Origin: Hofstenia miamia
Lineage: Eukaryota; Xenacoelomorpha; Acoela; Hofsteniidae
Direction of reading: 5' to 3'
Length of the DNA stretch: 64,000 nt
NCBI GenBank assembly: GCA_900660155.1
Contig: CABFPE010000413.1
Span: 56,183 to 120,182, forward strand
Below, one piece after another: positions 44,308 to 57,775 of this stretch (the stretch's first letter is position 1; each line of letters begins with the position of its first letter). Position numbers and translations under genes: made by a program. A model generated the notes under the pieces. That model was not told the origin of the DNA, made no database searches, and worked only from the letters and a program-made list of their open reading frames with translations.

Positions 44308-47300
44308 GATGCAAATACCATCATACATGAGCAATTCTCAAATCAGACTATTTCATATGTAAAGATCAAAAATTTCACTATCATTGATTCTATTGCAAGA
44401 AAAAAATTTCAAAGAGCAAATTAAGTAAATTTTCCTAGTTGAGGCGAGGACGTAATGGTAGAGAAAGCAACCTGCTTGCTCAAGCACAGAGCAAAATTTT
44501 TATCAAGAAGTAAACATGGCTTAGTAATAATTTTAGATTTACAACGAAATTTAAGAATTGTTTAAATACTGTATGTCTATTTAGTGCACACTTAGGGTAG
44601 ATAGAAGGGAAGAATCACATTGAATTGCCAATTTTATCCAGTTTTGTGTTTTACGTGATTTTAGGGATTCGAAACATGTAGAATTTAAATCGGACGTCAA
44701 CTTTTGCATCTATGCCTGAACATATAATAAATCGCTTCTAAAATAATCATGTCACTGGAAAATCCCCGAGTCACGCACTTAGCAAGTCAGATAAGGGTCT
44801 CAAATGCACACCTTAAAGGGCGGAGAGGGTTTCAAATTTCAAAATTATATAGTTGGCCATTTCTTCTTAACCTACATCAAATAGCGAAACCTGCAAATTT
44901 TCATTCAAATTAACAACAATTCAGAGATTTATTCAGTTAATTTTTAAAGTTGATTTTCTAGATTGTGTAAAAATACCCTTATGTCTGACATCAACTTGAT
45001 AAAACTTTGTCATCTCTTATGGAATCTTCCTGAAATGTGGCCTGATGGAGCAATAGATGCTCCTCTTTTATGTTTGCTTTTCAGTTTTTCACTATTCGTC
45101 TGAAAATTCTAGAAAATCTACTTTTGCTTAATTAATTAGGTCCTGAAAATCAAAAACCAAAAGCTAGAATTGTTAGCACACGTATAAAATTTCATCTATG
45201 GAAGCTTGAGTAGATTTGATTGAAGTTTTTGAAGCAGTATGATAATCAGTATAGTTTGTCAATTTTTCTGTTTGGCATCCATTTTGAATTTCATTTGCAT
45301 AATTTATGCAAAGAAATTGCATAGTCGAAATGCAAAAGTTCTAAGGTTACCTTATGTCAAAAAAGTTTGAAAACTTAGTTATTGAGCAAATTTCCAGCTC
45401 CTAATACTATCTTTGGGTCCTAATGCTGCTACAAAAAGCAATGTAAAATCTTGTTTTCATGGCAAACTTAAAATGTTTTTAAGTCTAGCATGACATGATA
45501 CAATTTCCATTTACGGTTCGAATGTACAAATTAGGACGAGGTGATTTCATATCAAGTCTGAAATCAATATTAGCCTTGAAGCGAAAATTTTGAAGTTAAA
45601 ATTATATTAAGACGAAACTTTATGTGAATAATAATTATTTCTTTTGATTGAATCCAATTTAAATTTGTAATAAACTGCACAATAAACTTTTAAAAAAATA
45701 CAAAGTAAATCATGAACTTATTCCATTGCGTATTCTTCTATCACAGTTCTCTGCGAAATTTTGATAGATGACGCAAGATACCCCATGCCCGATTTTCAGT
45801 ATGTTAGAAATTCAGGTCATTGACAACATTGAAATATCAATATAGATAAAATGGCAGTGCTTATAAAATAAAAATATCAAAATTCAATATAAGAAACTTC
45901 ATCCCTGTGCAAAAGTTGAACCTCATCAGAGAAAATACCTTTTCAGTATTTTGAGGTAATTCTTGTTCTGGTCAACAATGATCGTTTTACAAAGTGAGAA
46001 ATTTTATTTCTCTGCTTATCGTCAAGATAACTTGAAAATTTCTGAAAAGCAGTGCGGAAAATGTCGATTTTTTAAAATATTTGTTCTTTGTGTAGAAGAA
46101 AATTTGAACATCACTACTAAGAGCATTTATAAAAAATTTATTGCATTAGATATTCCAACTACAAATGTAAATTATTAAAAATAATAAAATCAGTCCTTCG
46201 CACGTTTTCCTAGTGATGGAGTTGCCCTGCAATTCTGCAGTTATATGTTGAAATACTTATTGATCTACAACAAATACATGTAAAAATATCTTCGGGAAAA
46301 TGAAAATTTGACGTAGTTCATGTTGGAATCCATGAATGCTAGACCTTGTAGATACCACGAGCATTTTTGAGATTAGCTTATAGCCTCCACTACAAAAATA
46401 AGGAAATGTGTGCATTTATTTCCTGCTTAGTAAGATTTCATTTGAAAACACCTCGAAGTTTCATTATTTCATCAAATTTATACGTATCCTCCAACTTATG
46501 GAAACATGTACATGTACATACTTAGATAAAAGACAACATCACTTGGTACTGATTCTAAACTGCATTTTTCTCAAAAGAAAATGTTGCAAAATCGCATACA
46601 AAGATAAGGTTTTGTAGGTGCATTTGGAAGCGTGCAATTGATTTATGAAAACAACTCCACATATGCGTATGCATTAAGAACAGAAACACTTACTCATATA
46701 TTGCGAGCACTGATAAGCTGTTGAGCGCTAAATTTTTGCTGACAAATGGCTAAATTTCTGATAATGTAGTCATCCTTAATCTAGTGCTGCAATAATGAGC
46801 TATGTTACTGATTAGTTTGCAATTGTAACATTTGAGTTTTGTAGATTCATAAATATAGATTGAAATATATTTTGTTCTCTCCCCAAAATTTTGAATAATT
46901 CCAGTATTACAACCAAACATTTTGAAAACTAGTTTTCTTGTGTACATTTTTAATGGCCTTGATAACTCAAGGTATGCTAAATGGGTTCATAGCATTCAAC
47001 AACTTTTTGGAATTCATATAAACGTACCTTTCAAAAAAATTATTCAAATTTAACAGCTTTATCAATTATCATGTCACAGAAAATCAAATTGTATCAATTC
47101 TGTCTGGCTGTAAAATCTTAACAATTATGTTTTTAAAAATGGTTGTTTCATCAAATTTAAAATAGTATGCTAAGATGAGTTGATAATTTTACTCTCGTCT
47201 GTCGAAAAATAGTTTTTTATATAACTTATTTACAACAATTCTATGCATGAGTTTAATAAAGACAATTTTCTATTACTTAGAAAAAGAAGAAGACATATTT

Positions 47301-47359
47301 TTTGTAAAATTTTTAGTGTTTAAATAATTTAGAAAATATTTTTATATTTAATATATGCT
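44253..47359. other. A+T-rich intergenic stretch
   Basis: Begins with a TA array (to about 44302). No convincing coding sequence is seen. The small open frames at 45963-46178 and 46408-46617 have A+T-driven composition and no recognised motif. This separates the mariner remnant from the 3' end of the first UGT gene. Confidence 0.55.
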
Positions 47360-49110
47360 CTATTCTTGCTTTACTTTCACTCTTTGTTTACAGCAATTTA
47401 CCATGCATTTACAAAGTTTGTAAAAAATATACATTGACACTATGGCGAAACAAATGGCAACTGCTAAAATAACTTTAGGCCAAAATTCAAGCAAAGACTC
47501 AAATAAATCATCGACTTTAATTAAACTGCTACTCTGTTTTGCTATCAAGCTCTCAACCAAGTTATTGAGCTCGGGCCAACCACCAATATCACCCATCCGT
47601 TCTCGCACTTTCACTAGATTATTCTTCATTTCTTTTTGTTGATCTCTAAACCGCAATAATGTTGTTTGTAAGGGCTTTTCCATGTATATTCCAATCTTAG
47701 CTTTGTGAAGATTCGACGCAAACATGAACTGATCACGTTTTTGGGGGAAAAGAATCATTGGCTTCAAATTTTGTATAGCTTCTATCAGAGATCCGCCTCC
47801 ACAATGAGTTAAGAATCCGACTACTTCCTGACGTTGAAGTACTTCAATTTGTGGCAGGAACTCTTTTACAAAAAATTTTTCTGAGTTCTCAAATTCCTAA
47901 GACAGTAATAAATTAAATTATTGTACAATAAATAAATTTAATTTAATTTTTTTATTTTGTACCATGAAATATGAAAAACTTCTCGTATCCATGAGTCAAT
48001 TGTGTACAAATACTATGCATAAATGTCTCACTTGATTTGTTGTTTAATATAACTTATCATATTAAGTAAGCTAAGCATCATGTCATTATAGTATAAGTGC
48101 AACCTAAGACAATTATTGTTCCTTAGCCTCTAAAATATTATTTATTCGCACATTCAACTACTCACGAGATTAACATCTTTTCCTTTTTTTAAACCCCACA
48201 AAAGTCTGAAATGAGATTGCTCTTTAAATGAACTAATAAACATTTGAATAGTTTCATAATCTAGGTATGTTGAAGTTCCAAGTGCCATATATATTATAGG
48301 TATTGTAGATGAAGTAATCCAACTGATTAGTTCTTTTTCCAACGAATGCGTTGACTTTGTGCCACTAAATAATGCTATTTTGTGTATATGGGGAGAATCT
48401 CCGTGTTCAACTAAAGGCGACGCAAATGGCGTTATTACAGGATAACTGCGCCAAATGTGATATATACTTCCAAATGGTGCAAATCCAAAATCCGCTCTTT
48501 GTGAATTTACTTCATCAAGGCTATAAGAATATGCAGATAGATATACATATGCAACCCATTGCACTTGAGCAAGCATCTTGTGAATTAAATTATCTTTGGA
48601 AATATATGGTTCTAGCTCCCGGGAAAGTGCGATATGTTCTTTTGAAGGAATTGCGAAACCATTTGAATGGAAAAGTACGAAAGGTATGTCATAATGATCC
48701 GCATACGTTGACGTCAATAAAGCCATTGGATGAGAAATTATCAAATCAGGTTTCTCGTGAATGCTGCTTAACCAGGCCGAAAGTTCTCTAGCTGGTTCAA
48801 TCTGCCAATTCCATAGTTTGTCTCGATTAGCTTTGAACATTTGGAGAATATTTCCTTGCAATTCAATATCAGCCAACATGTTCCAATTTTCACGTTCGTA
48901 CAGTTTTGCACCTATCTCTAAAATCCTTTCTTCACAATCAACTGGAGCCACGTATGTCACCTCATGCCCGTGCTCTATAAACAGTTTGGCTAAAGGTAGT
49001 GTAGCAAAGAGATGGGATGTACACCCTGAAGGTATTGCTACATGATATGAGCTTATGTTGAATACTTGAACTGTGCATATGAAAATTGTGAAAACCAAAG
49101 CTTTTGACAT
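47360..49110 (-). CDS. UDP-glycosyltransferase, family GT1, ER membrane type, two exons (copy 1)
   Basis: Exon 1 is 49110-48166 and exon 2 is 47896-47360. They are joined across a 269-bp phase-0 intron (donor GTGAGT, acceptor TTAG) to give 493 residues. Residues 1-20 are a signal peptide ('MSKALVFTIFICTVQVFNIS'). 'GCTSHLFATLPLAKLF' holds the expected catalytic His. Exon 2 carries a 44-residue donor-binding box (about 328-371) running from FLPQ through 'FLTHCGGGSLIEA' to 'KRDQ'. A membrane span (about 457-476, 'VILAVAICFAIVSMYIFY') precedes a short Cys-rich cytosolic tail ending KVKQE, a KxKxx ER-retrieval signal. The protein would transfer a sugar from a UDP-sugar to small lipophilic acceptors in the ER lumen. 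Length and topology fit animal UGTs. The sugar and acceptor cannot be told. Confidence 0.93.
47897..48165 (-). other. Intron of UGT copy 1 (269 bp, phase 0)
   Basis: GTGAGT donor and CTGTCTTAG acceptor on the minus strand. The equivalent intron in copy 2 is at the same codon, though nine times longer. Confidence 0.9.
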
Positions 49111-50624
49111 TATAATATTTCAGAGCCAATTGCTTTGCAAGAGTTTATTTACGCTGTCACAAGAATTCACGTTTATTGATTGAATATGACTAATACAATG
49201 AGAGGCAGACGCATAAAGTATAAATTGTAAATTAATCGAGAGACTGCCTGCACAACAGTTTTACTAAAACTAATTCACAGTCCGAGGCGCTATGTCACCA
49301 AAGTAGTTACTCAACTATCATTCCGCCCACCGCTAGAAATTTCATATTGAGCTAAATAGATTTTTTGTGTTTCCGCAGTTTTTGTCATCAAATTGCAAAT
49401 AAATTTTAAAAAGTGAACAACTTTTTCTGTCTTTGTTTTTTCCAGATATTGGTTAGTAATGCGCTAATGAAACTAATCGAAAATACTTGTGTTATAGTAA
49501 CAAATAGACCCTTTTAAATAAGGAGGCCTTACTTGAAGGGTCCTGCTGATTTTGGTTGATATCTTATCGATTAATATATATAGGTTCGTGAACATTACCG
49601 AATCATCAGTTATTTCTTCCAATAAGAAAAGAGCAACGCTTTACTTTCTGATTCAGATCAATTTCCACATTCAATGCTCCATGTTTTTGATAACATAGAT
49701 AAATTAATAACTAATGGAAATTAAGAATGTTACAGCTACGTGAGAGCTTAATCATCATCATCATTATTATTAGATCCTTCCAGGTTTTGACGACTTCAGG
49801 TGGAAAGTCGTAAGCAATGTATGTGGAATATTATTATTTCTTCTGGCAAAAGCGTTTTGTTTGTATGACATGAAAAATATAATCGTATATCTGAATAAAC
49901 AATGACTTTTATTTCTTAGATTAAAATTGTTGGATTAACTTTTTCTTATTTAAAATATTAAATATATGCATGTATGTTTATAGTATATATTTTTTAAGTT
50001 GTATAAAGACCCTTAACCTTAAACAGCCTGGGGATTTTTGTAAAATTTTCATGATACTATGGCAAAATCTTAAGCGCTTATAGCTCTAAAGCTTTGTCCC
50101 ATGACCTCTGACTCAATGGGTTTGGAATATCTTTGCACATATCAAGAAACAGTCCAAGTTCTTTGTTGCCTCCATGGTCTCAAAACCTTTAAGATGAACG
50201 CTAGGTATGGAGAGAATTTAAATCTTTTTCAAAAATTCTAAATTTTCAAAGAAACTTGATAATCTTTTCAACAACGTCTGCCACAGCAATAAGTTTTAGT
50301 AAAAGTTTTCAACATTGCATTAAAGTATGTTCCCCAATAGACCTACTCATGCCCCAAGAATCTTAAATTTGGAAATAGGCTTTGTAAATGTGGAAAAACG
50401 GTGTGACCTTTAAAAAGTACGCTAGGCTGTTTAATTTTAAGGTTGTTTGAAAAGCAATAAAAATATCAAATAGATAAGCTAGCCTAATATAAAAAAATTA
50501 AAAACTTAGTAAGTTTAGTTGCTTGCGGCATCTTTGCTAGTCAGTGGCGCAGCAAATTTTCAGGGAAAAGCCATCCATTTATTTAGGCTACATGTGGGCA
50601 TTGTGGTAGCATATAGGGTTACGG

Positions 50625-50860
50625 CCAGACTTGTAAACGAGGGGAGCTTCTAATTATCCAACCTAGAGCACTTCACTGGATATACAACGATCCTTTCTTA
50701 TGTCAAGTAAATTTATAGTTCTGTTTGTTAATTTGATTATGCAGATATTTCTTATTTTTTCATTCAATATACCTTTCCTATAATCATATTTTAAATGTTT
50801 ATTAAATAATAGCAAGAGCTATGAAAAAATTATGAGAGGGCAATGTTTTAAAAAAAAGAT
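50625..50860 (+). repeat. Segment homologous to 60145-60425 (upstream flank of both UGT copies)
   Basis: Shares an ordered series of blocks with 60145-60425, including CCAGACTTGT, ACAACGATCC, TTATAGTTCTGTTT (TTGTAGTTCTGTTT in the other), and AATAATAGCAAGAGC. Both lie upstream of a UGT gene, so they mark the extent of the segmental duplication. Confidence 0.75.
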
Positions 50861-51506
50861 ACCGAGCTAAAGGGAACCTCATTGAAAGGTTCTGTGGCGA
50901 GCCGAACCAAAAATATTCAAAAGTAAAACGAGTCGAGCTTAAAAATTTCGGATCTTTGACAAACCGGCTTACGGCGTTAATCCACGTTTATTTTTGCATA
51001 TGTAATGTTGATTTTAGTGCATAGTTATTTGCAAATTTGGTAATATTACAAGCTTGTTAAAATTTTAGTAAGCAATAGAGATTTCAAGTGCATGCCTTGA
51101 TAACTTTACTAATGATATCATTGGAAACATGTGGGCATAAAATATTATACACCGAAAATTTACATAGGAAGCTTCACCAATTTTGCATTATTAATTTAGG
51201 AGTCAAGAGATGTTAATGTAGAATTATCGGCCATTCAGAGGTGGGTGTTTCATTGCCTTCGATTATTCAGGATTAATCTTCTTACTGCCAAAATTCGTGA
51301 TTATATTACAGCTCAAAATATAGTAAACAATTCCTTCCAGTTTGACTGTTCACGGTTCGTCCCTTGCCGTATTATAGTATAACAATAATAATTATAATAT
51401 AATCTGAGATGTGCGTTGCCAATAATAATCCCAGTGGGAATCGTTTTACATCGCAGTTGAAATTTCCTGAAAAATAAATTAATTCACCTGATGAAGTGAG
51501 TAACTA

Positions 51507-52449
51507 AATAAATACTTTAATTTATTATTTAATTTTGATATTTTTTGCCTTTTACCTAAAATATTTGAATTTATCCAATCAAGCTCGTTGACGAGAAGCA
51601 CATTTTACCACGTTCTCCCTTACCTATCTCACGGCTGTTAACGATATTGAAAAATGCAAGAACAATATAAGAAACTGACTATAGATATAATTCCCAACCA
51701 ATTTTGTAGATAGAAAATACAAATGGAAATTTGCCAAGGAATGCGTGGAAGGTGTTGAGAATTCCAGGGCTGTAAATGGGTTGGGTAATATTCTTGCTGA
51801 TTTTTGGATTAGGCTAAACATTAAAATTATATAGAACCATTTATAAATATGTTGGGTCAATGTTTGGTTTCAAAGTAATTTGGGTAGTGAATGGCTTATT
51901 GAAAACATGCATGCATTCTTGCAGGAGCGTTAATCTTTTTGATTTTTGTCTAAAACCATTTACTTGTAAATTTCTATNAATAAATACTTTAATTTATTAT
52001 TTAATTTTGATATTTTTTGCCTTTTACCTAAAATATTTGAATTTATCCAATCAAGCTCGTTGACGAGAAGCACATTTTACCACGTTCTCCCTTACCTATC
52101 TCACGGCTGTTAACGATATTGAAAAATGCAAGAACAATATAAGAAACTGACTATAGATATAATTCCCAACCAATTTTGTAGATAGAAAATACAAATGGAA
52201 ATTTGCCAAGGAATGCGTGGAAGGTGTTGAGAATTCCAGGGCTGTAAATGGGTTGGGTAATATTCTTGCTGATTTTTGGATTAGGCTAAACATTAAAATT
52301 ATATAGAACCATTTATAAATATGTTGGGTCAATGTTTGGTTTCAAAGTAATTTGGGTAGTGAATGGCTTATTGAAAACATGCATGCATTCTTGCAGGAGC
52401 GTTAATCTTTTTGATTTTTGTCTAAAACCATTTACTTGTAAATTTCTAT
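51507..52449. repeat. 471-bp direct duplication around a single N (probable assembly artefact)
   Basis: 51507-51977 matches 51979-52449, abutting the N at 51978. The identical 78-residue open frames in each copy are one sequence counted twice. Confidence 0.88.
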
Positions 52450-53324
52450 CTTGCTTTTAGTATATTTTTTATGCGTTTCCTTCCAAACGGGGATATATAT
52501 GTTTTTCATGGAGTAAGCTTCTGTAGAAATATTGAAATTTAATTGGATCACACTTGATCACATTTTGAAACAACTTCGAGCGCATTAAAACTCAATAGAA
52601 TTTGAGTTAGATTGGGTGACCCTCAATAGTTAAATTTTGGTTTGAGTCGGGATAAGGTGGGCTGGGTCAACATATCTTGAATCATTCACAACCTCGGTTC
52701 ACTCAAAGAAATCCTCATAGTAATAAGAATCTTCTCATGGGGGCTTAATAAAAAAATTAAAAAGTAATAATATATATTTCAAGAAAGTAAAATTCATAGA
52801 ATATTTTAACTTGCAAACCATGCAGATTTCATTAATTTTTTTACTTTGTGTAATTTTTGGCGAAATAATTTCTACTTAATAAATTTTTTTCTAAAATTTA
52901 ATATAAGTATATTACTATGTCTTAATTCATATTGAGCTTGGCTTTCCCTGGCTAATTGAATTATGAACTCAAATATTTAAAACCAAAACAACGTTCACAG
53001 CAAGAGATCAAAATGCAAATCTACTGTTCATAAAGTAACTTAGAATTTTGAAAAATTGTTTACAAATTGTTTCTTTCAAAGGCTCCTCGCCACTGAAAAA
53101 TGGATGTTTTTATCTCTGATGTCAGGAAGTGACATTACCACAGGCACATTACAAGAGATGTCACTAAATTTTGTATCTCTCTAGTGGCGAATGTTAAGAA
53201 ATGATTCGATAATATAATTATTGAATTTATTGAAATCGAAAATTGCTATATACAAAATACCATAAGGAAACACTTGTTGGTTAACCTTAAGCAGCCCAGC
53301 GTCCGTTTTAAAGGACAACACGTT

Positions 53325-53360
<36 letters not shown>

Positions 53361-53787
53361 AATCAATGTACACAATCTATATATATATATATGTAGACAT
53401 TTGGAAAAACCATTTACCACCAATAGTAGCTCTCGATGGTGCTTTTTTCTCCACATGCACTCAGTAACATATTCAAACATTCAGAAATTTTTTTCCCGTT
53501 TCTTCTAATCGTTTTAATAAAAAATCTATAATTTTCTTTTTCGCAATTAATTTGACTGAAATGTGTGCAGAAAAATTTATTTTTTTATTGTCAGATGTGT
53601 GTGGTATACAAGGCAAACAATAAAATACGAACATGTGTAACTGTTAAGATAAGAATGTCCACACACTGTTGTCTACATTCTATTGTTTCAATGGGAATAC
53701 AACATATATCATACACAATCATATTTGCTGCAACCGACATACAGTCTCAACTTTTCGATCACACCACGTATATATATGTATATATAT

Positions 53788-53815
53788 TGAGTATGCAATA
53801 CTTATGAGAGGGACN

Positions 53816-53850
<35 letters not shown>

Positions 53851-53880
53851 CTGCTCATAAGTATTGCAATACTCATCTTC
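53788..53880. repeat. Inverted repeat flanking a single N and a TA array
   Basis: Left of the N at 53815 reads GCAATACTTATGAGAGGGAC. Right of the TA run reads GTCCTGCTCATAAGTATTGC, its near-perfect inverse. The word CTCATAAGTATTG next to TA resembles Tc1-type terminal repeats, so these may be ends of transposons or a foldback at a contig edge. Confidence 0.55.
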
Positions 53881-54639
53881 ACAACTTATTTCTGCAGTGA
53901 TTAACACAATATCTTTGATTTTTAGCAGTAGGCTCAAGTTTGGCATGTGAATTCAAATTTTCATGTAACCTTTTCATTAGAAATTTAGTTTTCCTCATAT
54001 TAACCTGGGGAGGGAAGCCCTAAAAACTATCTAAATAAATGTAATGTTATGTAAATTATAGTGAAAAAAATCTAATTCAGCTTCAAAAAATTTAGTCTAT
54101 TCTAAATTTTTTGTCCGAATTTATTCAGTATATTTTGTGAAAATTCTATTACATCACTAATTTCGATGTAAATTCAATCAATGTAATAGGATTTTATCAA
54201 AATTTGAGTGGTAGTACTTTTGAAGCAGCGTAATATATTTATGTAAAACTTTATATATATATGCATATATATATATATATGCATTCCACCAAATGCAAAT
54301 TCAAATCCTCCGCATAACCCGGTTCTAGAACTCTAGTGGATTTGAAATATTTTTCGTCAATAAAAAATACACTATTTTACTCTCTTAAAACATGAAAAAA
54401 GGCGGGTAAACTAAAATTGCTTTTACTAATTTCTTTGGATTATCAAAAGAAGGCGTTCACAAAAGTCAATTTCTATCAAAATTGTTCTTGCAATTTAATT
54501 CGTTATGCTATATTATAATAATGGTTGGAGGTGTGTTTTGTAACAACTGGAACTTTCTCATCCGGAATAAGTAGTGGAAGAAATTTTGATCATCGTCAAA
54601 CATTAAATGCCTTAGTAAAAAACCGTTAGTGATTATAGG

Positions 54640-55260
54640 AAACACCTGAAGGCTTCAGAAACCATGAGAATACAGATTATCACAGAAAATCGACTGAAAA
54701 AAATGAGACAGTTTCTTGAAAAGTAACACCATCCTGAGTTCTCTTTCTATAAACTTCTTGAACGCTCTCGTCTTGAGGGAATGGGCAAGATGTGGAAAAA
54801 TTAATTCACACAGTCAAAACACTAATTTTCGGTGGTCAGCATAATCTCCCATACAGGAACGGGAAAACTGATTATGGTTCGCTTCTTCAAGGCAAAGCAA
54901 CCAATGATGCTGCTGTTAGAGGACTCTTGCATTTAAGAATTGGTGCTGGTGAGAAAAAAATTTTTATTGATAAGGCTGCTGTTAATGCGGCAAATATAAG
55001 TAAAACGGAGCAGAATGGTTGATTGAATTACAGCAAAATTATATTATATGTAGTTGTGAGAAATATAAGCATGCAAAGTATATTTTCATTACTGGTTGAT
55101 GAAAAATCAGGCCCATGAGGTTAAAAAAGTTTCTGTCACCCCTCGAATTATTATTCTGATGCTAATTAAGAAGAAAAATTTCTAGGTTTTGTTGTTATTG
55201 AATATATCACATGTTGTTGTCAGTGTTACGACAAAGCATCGATTATATCTAGAAGATTTG
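54640..55260 (+). mobile_element. hAT-type (DUF4371/ZMYM-like) transposase remnant
   Basis: Plus-strand frame 54792-55022 gives 'VKTLIFGGQHNLPYRNGKT' and 'GLLHLRIGAGEKKIF'. This follows the '...GRQGIALRGHRDD...LLxFRxxAGD' pattern of hAT-related transposases also annotated as zinc finger MYM-type proteins. Farther on, pieces 'FSLLVDEKSG' and 'EEKFLGFVVIEYIT' match the expected '..ADETTD..' and '..REEFLGFV..' blocks in the right order. The catalytic C-terminal half is not recognisable. Frames are broken and no terminal repeats were found, so it is a decayed fragment. Confidence 0.6.
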
Positions 55261-55626
55261 AAGTAGTAAAAGCTTACATTAATTGCATACAATGACTTAC
55301 GCCACATGTGTATTTCTATAACCACGAACTTAATTTGGTCATATCGTCATGATGTGAAACCTCAATAGTGAGGAATATGTTTGGAATTTTATAAGACTTG
55401 GTCATTTCATCAAATCTCTTTTAATGACGTTAGCAAGCTTATTGCAATTTTGCAGTTGCCACTTAAATAGAAATACATAGGGTTGAGACCTACGGCATTT
55501 TATGCATAATTATTAACTAAGCTAATTTTCTATAATCTGCGAATAGAAGTTTAGCATTTCTTAAAAAACACTTCCAAACTGTTGAAATAAACAATTCAGA
55601 AAATATTTCACTATTTATCATTTTTT
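55261..55626. other. Intergenic spacer 3' of UGT copy 2
   Basis: A+T-rich with no gene seen. No canonical AATAAA was found close after the UGT stop on the minus strand, so the 3' end of the transcript is undetermined. Confidence 0.5.
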
Positions 55627-57045
55627 CTATTCATGCTTTAATTTTATTCTTTTCTTACAGCAGTTACACATGCATGTGCATGCTTTGTAAAAAATATACA
55701 TTGACACTATAGCGAAACAAATTGCAACTGCTAAGATAACCTTAGGCCAAAATTCGAGCAAAGGCTTAAATATATCATCGACTTTAATTAAACTGCTACT
55801 CTGTTTTGCTATTAAGCCCTCAACCAAGTTATTGAGCTCGGGCCAACCACCAATATCACCCATCCGTTCTCGCACTTTCACTAGATTATTGTCCATCTCT
55901 TTTTGGTGATCCCTAAACCTCAATAATGTTGTCTGTAAGGGCATTTCCATGTAAATTCCAACTTTAGCCTTGTGGAGATTTGATCCAAACAAAAACTGGT
56001 CACGCTTTTGGGGAAAAAGAATCATTGGCTTCAGATTTTGAATAGCTTCCATCACAGATCCGCCTCCACAATGTGTTAAGAATCCAACTACTTCTTGACG
56101 TTGAAGTACTTCAATTTGTGGCAGGAACTCTTTGACAAAAATTTTTTCTGAGTTCTCAATTTCCTAGAAAAATACAGTCAATATCTCAGAAAAAAATAAA
56201 TAAGTACTACACTTCATCTCTTTCCTATATTTTGTACTATATAATATATCTCCTATTCAATGATTTGGTAAAACACTGTCCTGCCTATATATGTCCACTT
56301 CAAAACTTTATAAACGTATTCAAAGTTCAATAAAACATTTCATTAGTAGAAAATTCTTTATTGTCGGGTATATATTTAAAAATCTTAAAAAATACAGGGC
56401 GACACAAAAAAAAACAGAACCCACAAAATTTTGAATAAAATATGTAATTTGATTTCTTTTTCTTTAATATTTCATGATATAGAAGTACATTCCATGCATG
56501 AAAAATTAGAGCAACAGTCATCCAGAAAACGTCCTTTCCAACCAAGGAAAAGACATTCTGCCTCGAGCCTATTTTGCAAATAAATCATGCATGGTGGTGC
56601 AAGCAAACTTTCGAAGATAATTTCGTTGTCCTAAAGGTCTGAGGGACAATTACACTGGTCGGAGGGTGAGTGCTACGACGGAAAGGAACGTTGACACAAT
56701 TTTGCGTGATGTATGCAAGTGTGAGTGTGCCTACAAAGATGAGGACGCCATTTAGAGCACATTTTGGAAAGACAAAAGAAATTTCAAGCCAACCAGAGAA
56801 TATAGCTGAAACTTTGCAGTAAACTTATCCATAGACTAATGTTACAATATACAAAATTTGATTAAATTTGATGGACCTATGTAGGAATAAAAAACATTTT
56901 TATGGGTTCTGTTTTTCTTGGGTCACTTTGTATATAGTGAACTTTCGAAAATATAGGTCAATTTTGTTGGCAATATTTTTGTATTTTTGTCATTGTGCAT
57001 CATACAATCTTTGCAGAATGTTTTGCGAGCATTAAGTTTCTTGGC

Positions 57046-57081
<36 letters not shown>

Positions 57082-57742
57082 NNNNNNNNNNNNNNNNNNN
57101 NNNNNNNNNNNNNNNNNNNNNNNNNNNNNNNNNNNNNNNNNNNNNNNNNNNNNNNNNNNNNNNNNNNNNNNNNNNNNNNNNNNNNNNNNNNNNNNNNNNN
57201 NNNNNNNNNNNNNNNNNNNNNNNNNNNNNNNNNNNNNNNNNNNNNNNNNNNNNNNNNNNNNNNNNNNNNNNNNNNNNNNNNNNNNNNNNNNNNNNNNNNN
57301 NNNNNNNNNNNNNNNNNNNNNNNNNNNNNNNNNNNNNNNNNNNNNNNNNNNNNNNNNNNNNNNNNNNNNNNNNNNNNNNNNNNNNNNNNNNNNNNNNNNN
57401 NNNNNNNNNNNNNNNNNNNNNNNNNNNNNNNNNNNNNNNNNNNNNNNNNNNNNNNNNNNNNNNNNNNNNNNNNNNNNNNNNNNNNNNNNNNNNNNNNNNN
57501 NNNNNNNNNNNNNNNNNNNNNNNNNNNNNNNNNNNNNNNNNNNNNNNNNNNNNNNNNNNNNNNNNNNNNNNNNNNNNNNNNNNNNNNNNNNNNNNNNNNN
57601 NNNNNNNNNNNNNNNNNNNNNNNNNNNNNNNNNNNNNNNNNNNNNNNNNNNNNNNNNNNNNNNNNNNNNNNNNNNNNNNNNNNNNNNNNNNNNNNNNNNN
57701 NNNNNNNNNNNNNNNNNNNNNNNNNNNNNNNNNNNNNNNNNN

Positions 57743-57775
<33 letters not shown>

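Larger units (their letters stand above)
49111..54600. other. Intergenic region upstream of UGT copy 1
   Basis: No gene was found. It contains a (TCA)n/(TTA)n run near 49750, the segment homologous to the upstream region of UGT copy 2 (50625-50860), a 471-bp assembly duplication around 51978, TA arrays at 53330-53354 and 53817-53847, and an inverted repeat around the N at 53815. Promoter elements for UGT copy 1 should lie just above 49110 but none is distinctive. Confidence 0.55.

Noticed and set aside
48372-48791. 139-codon plus-strand frame
   Set aside because: Antisense shadow of exon 1 of UGT copy 1, which has clear protein motifs.
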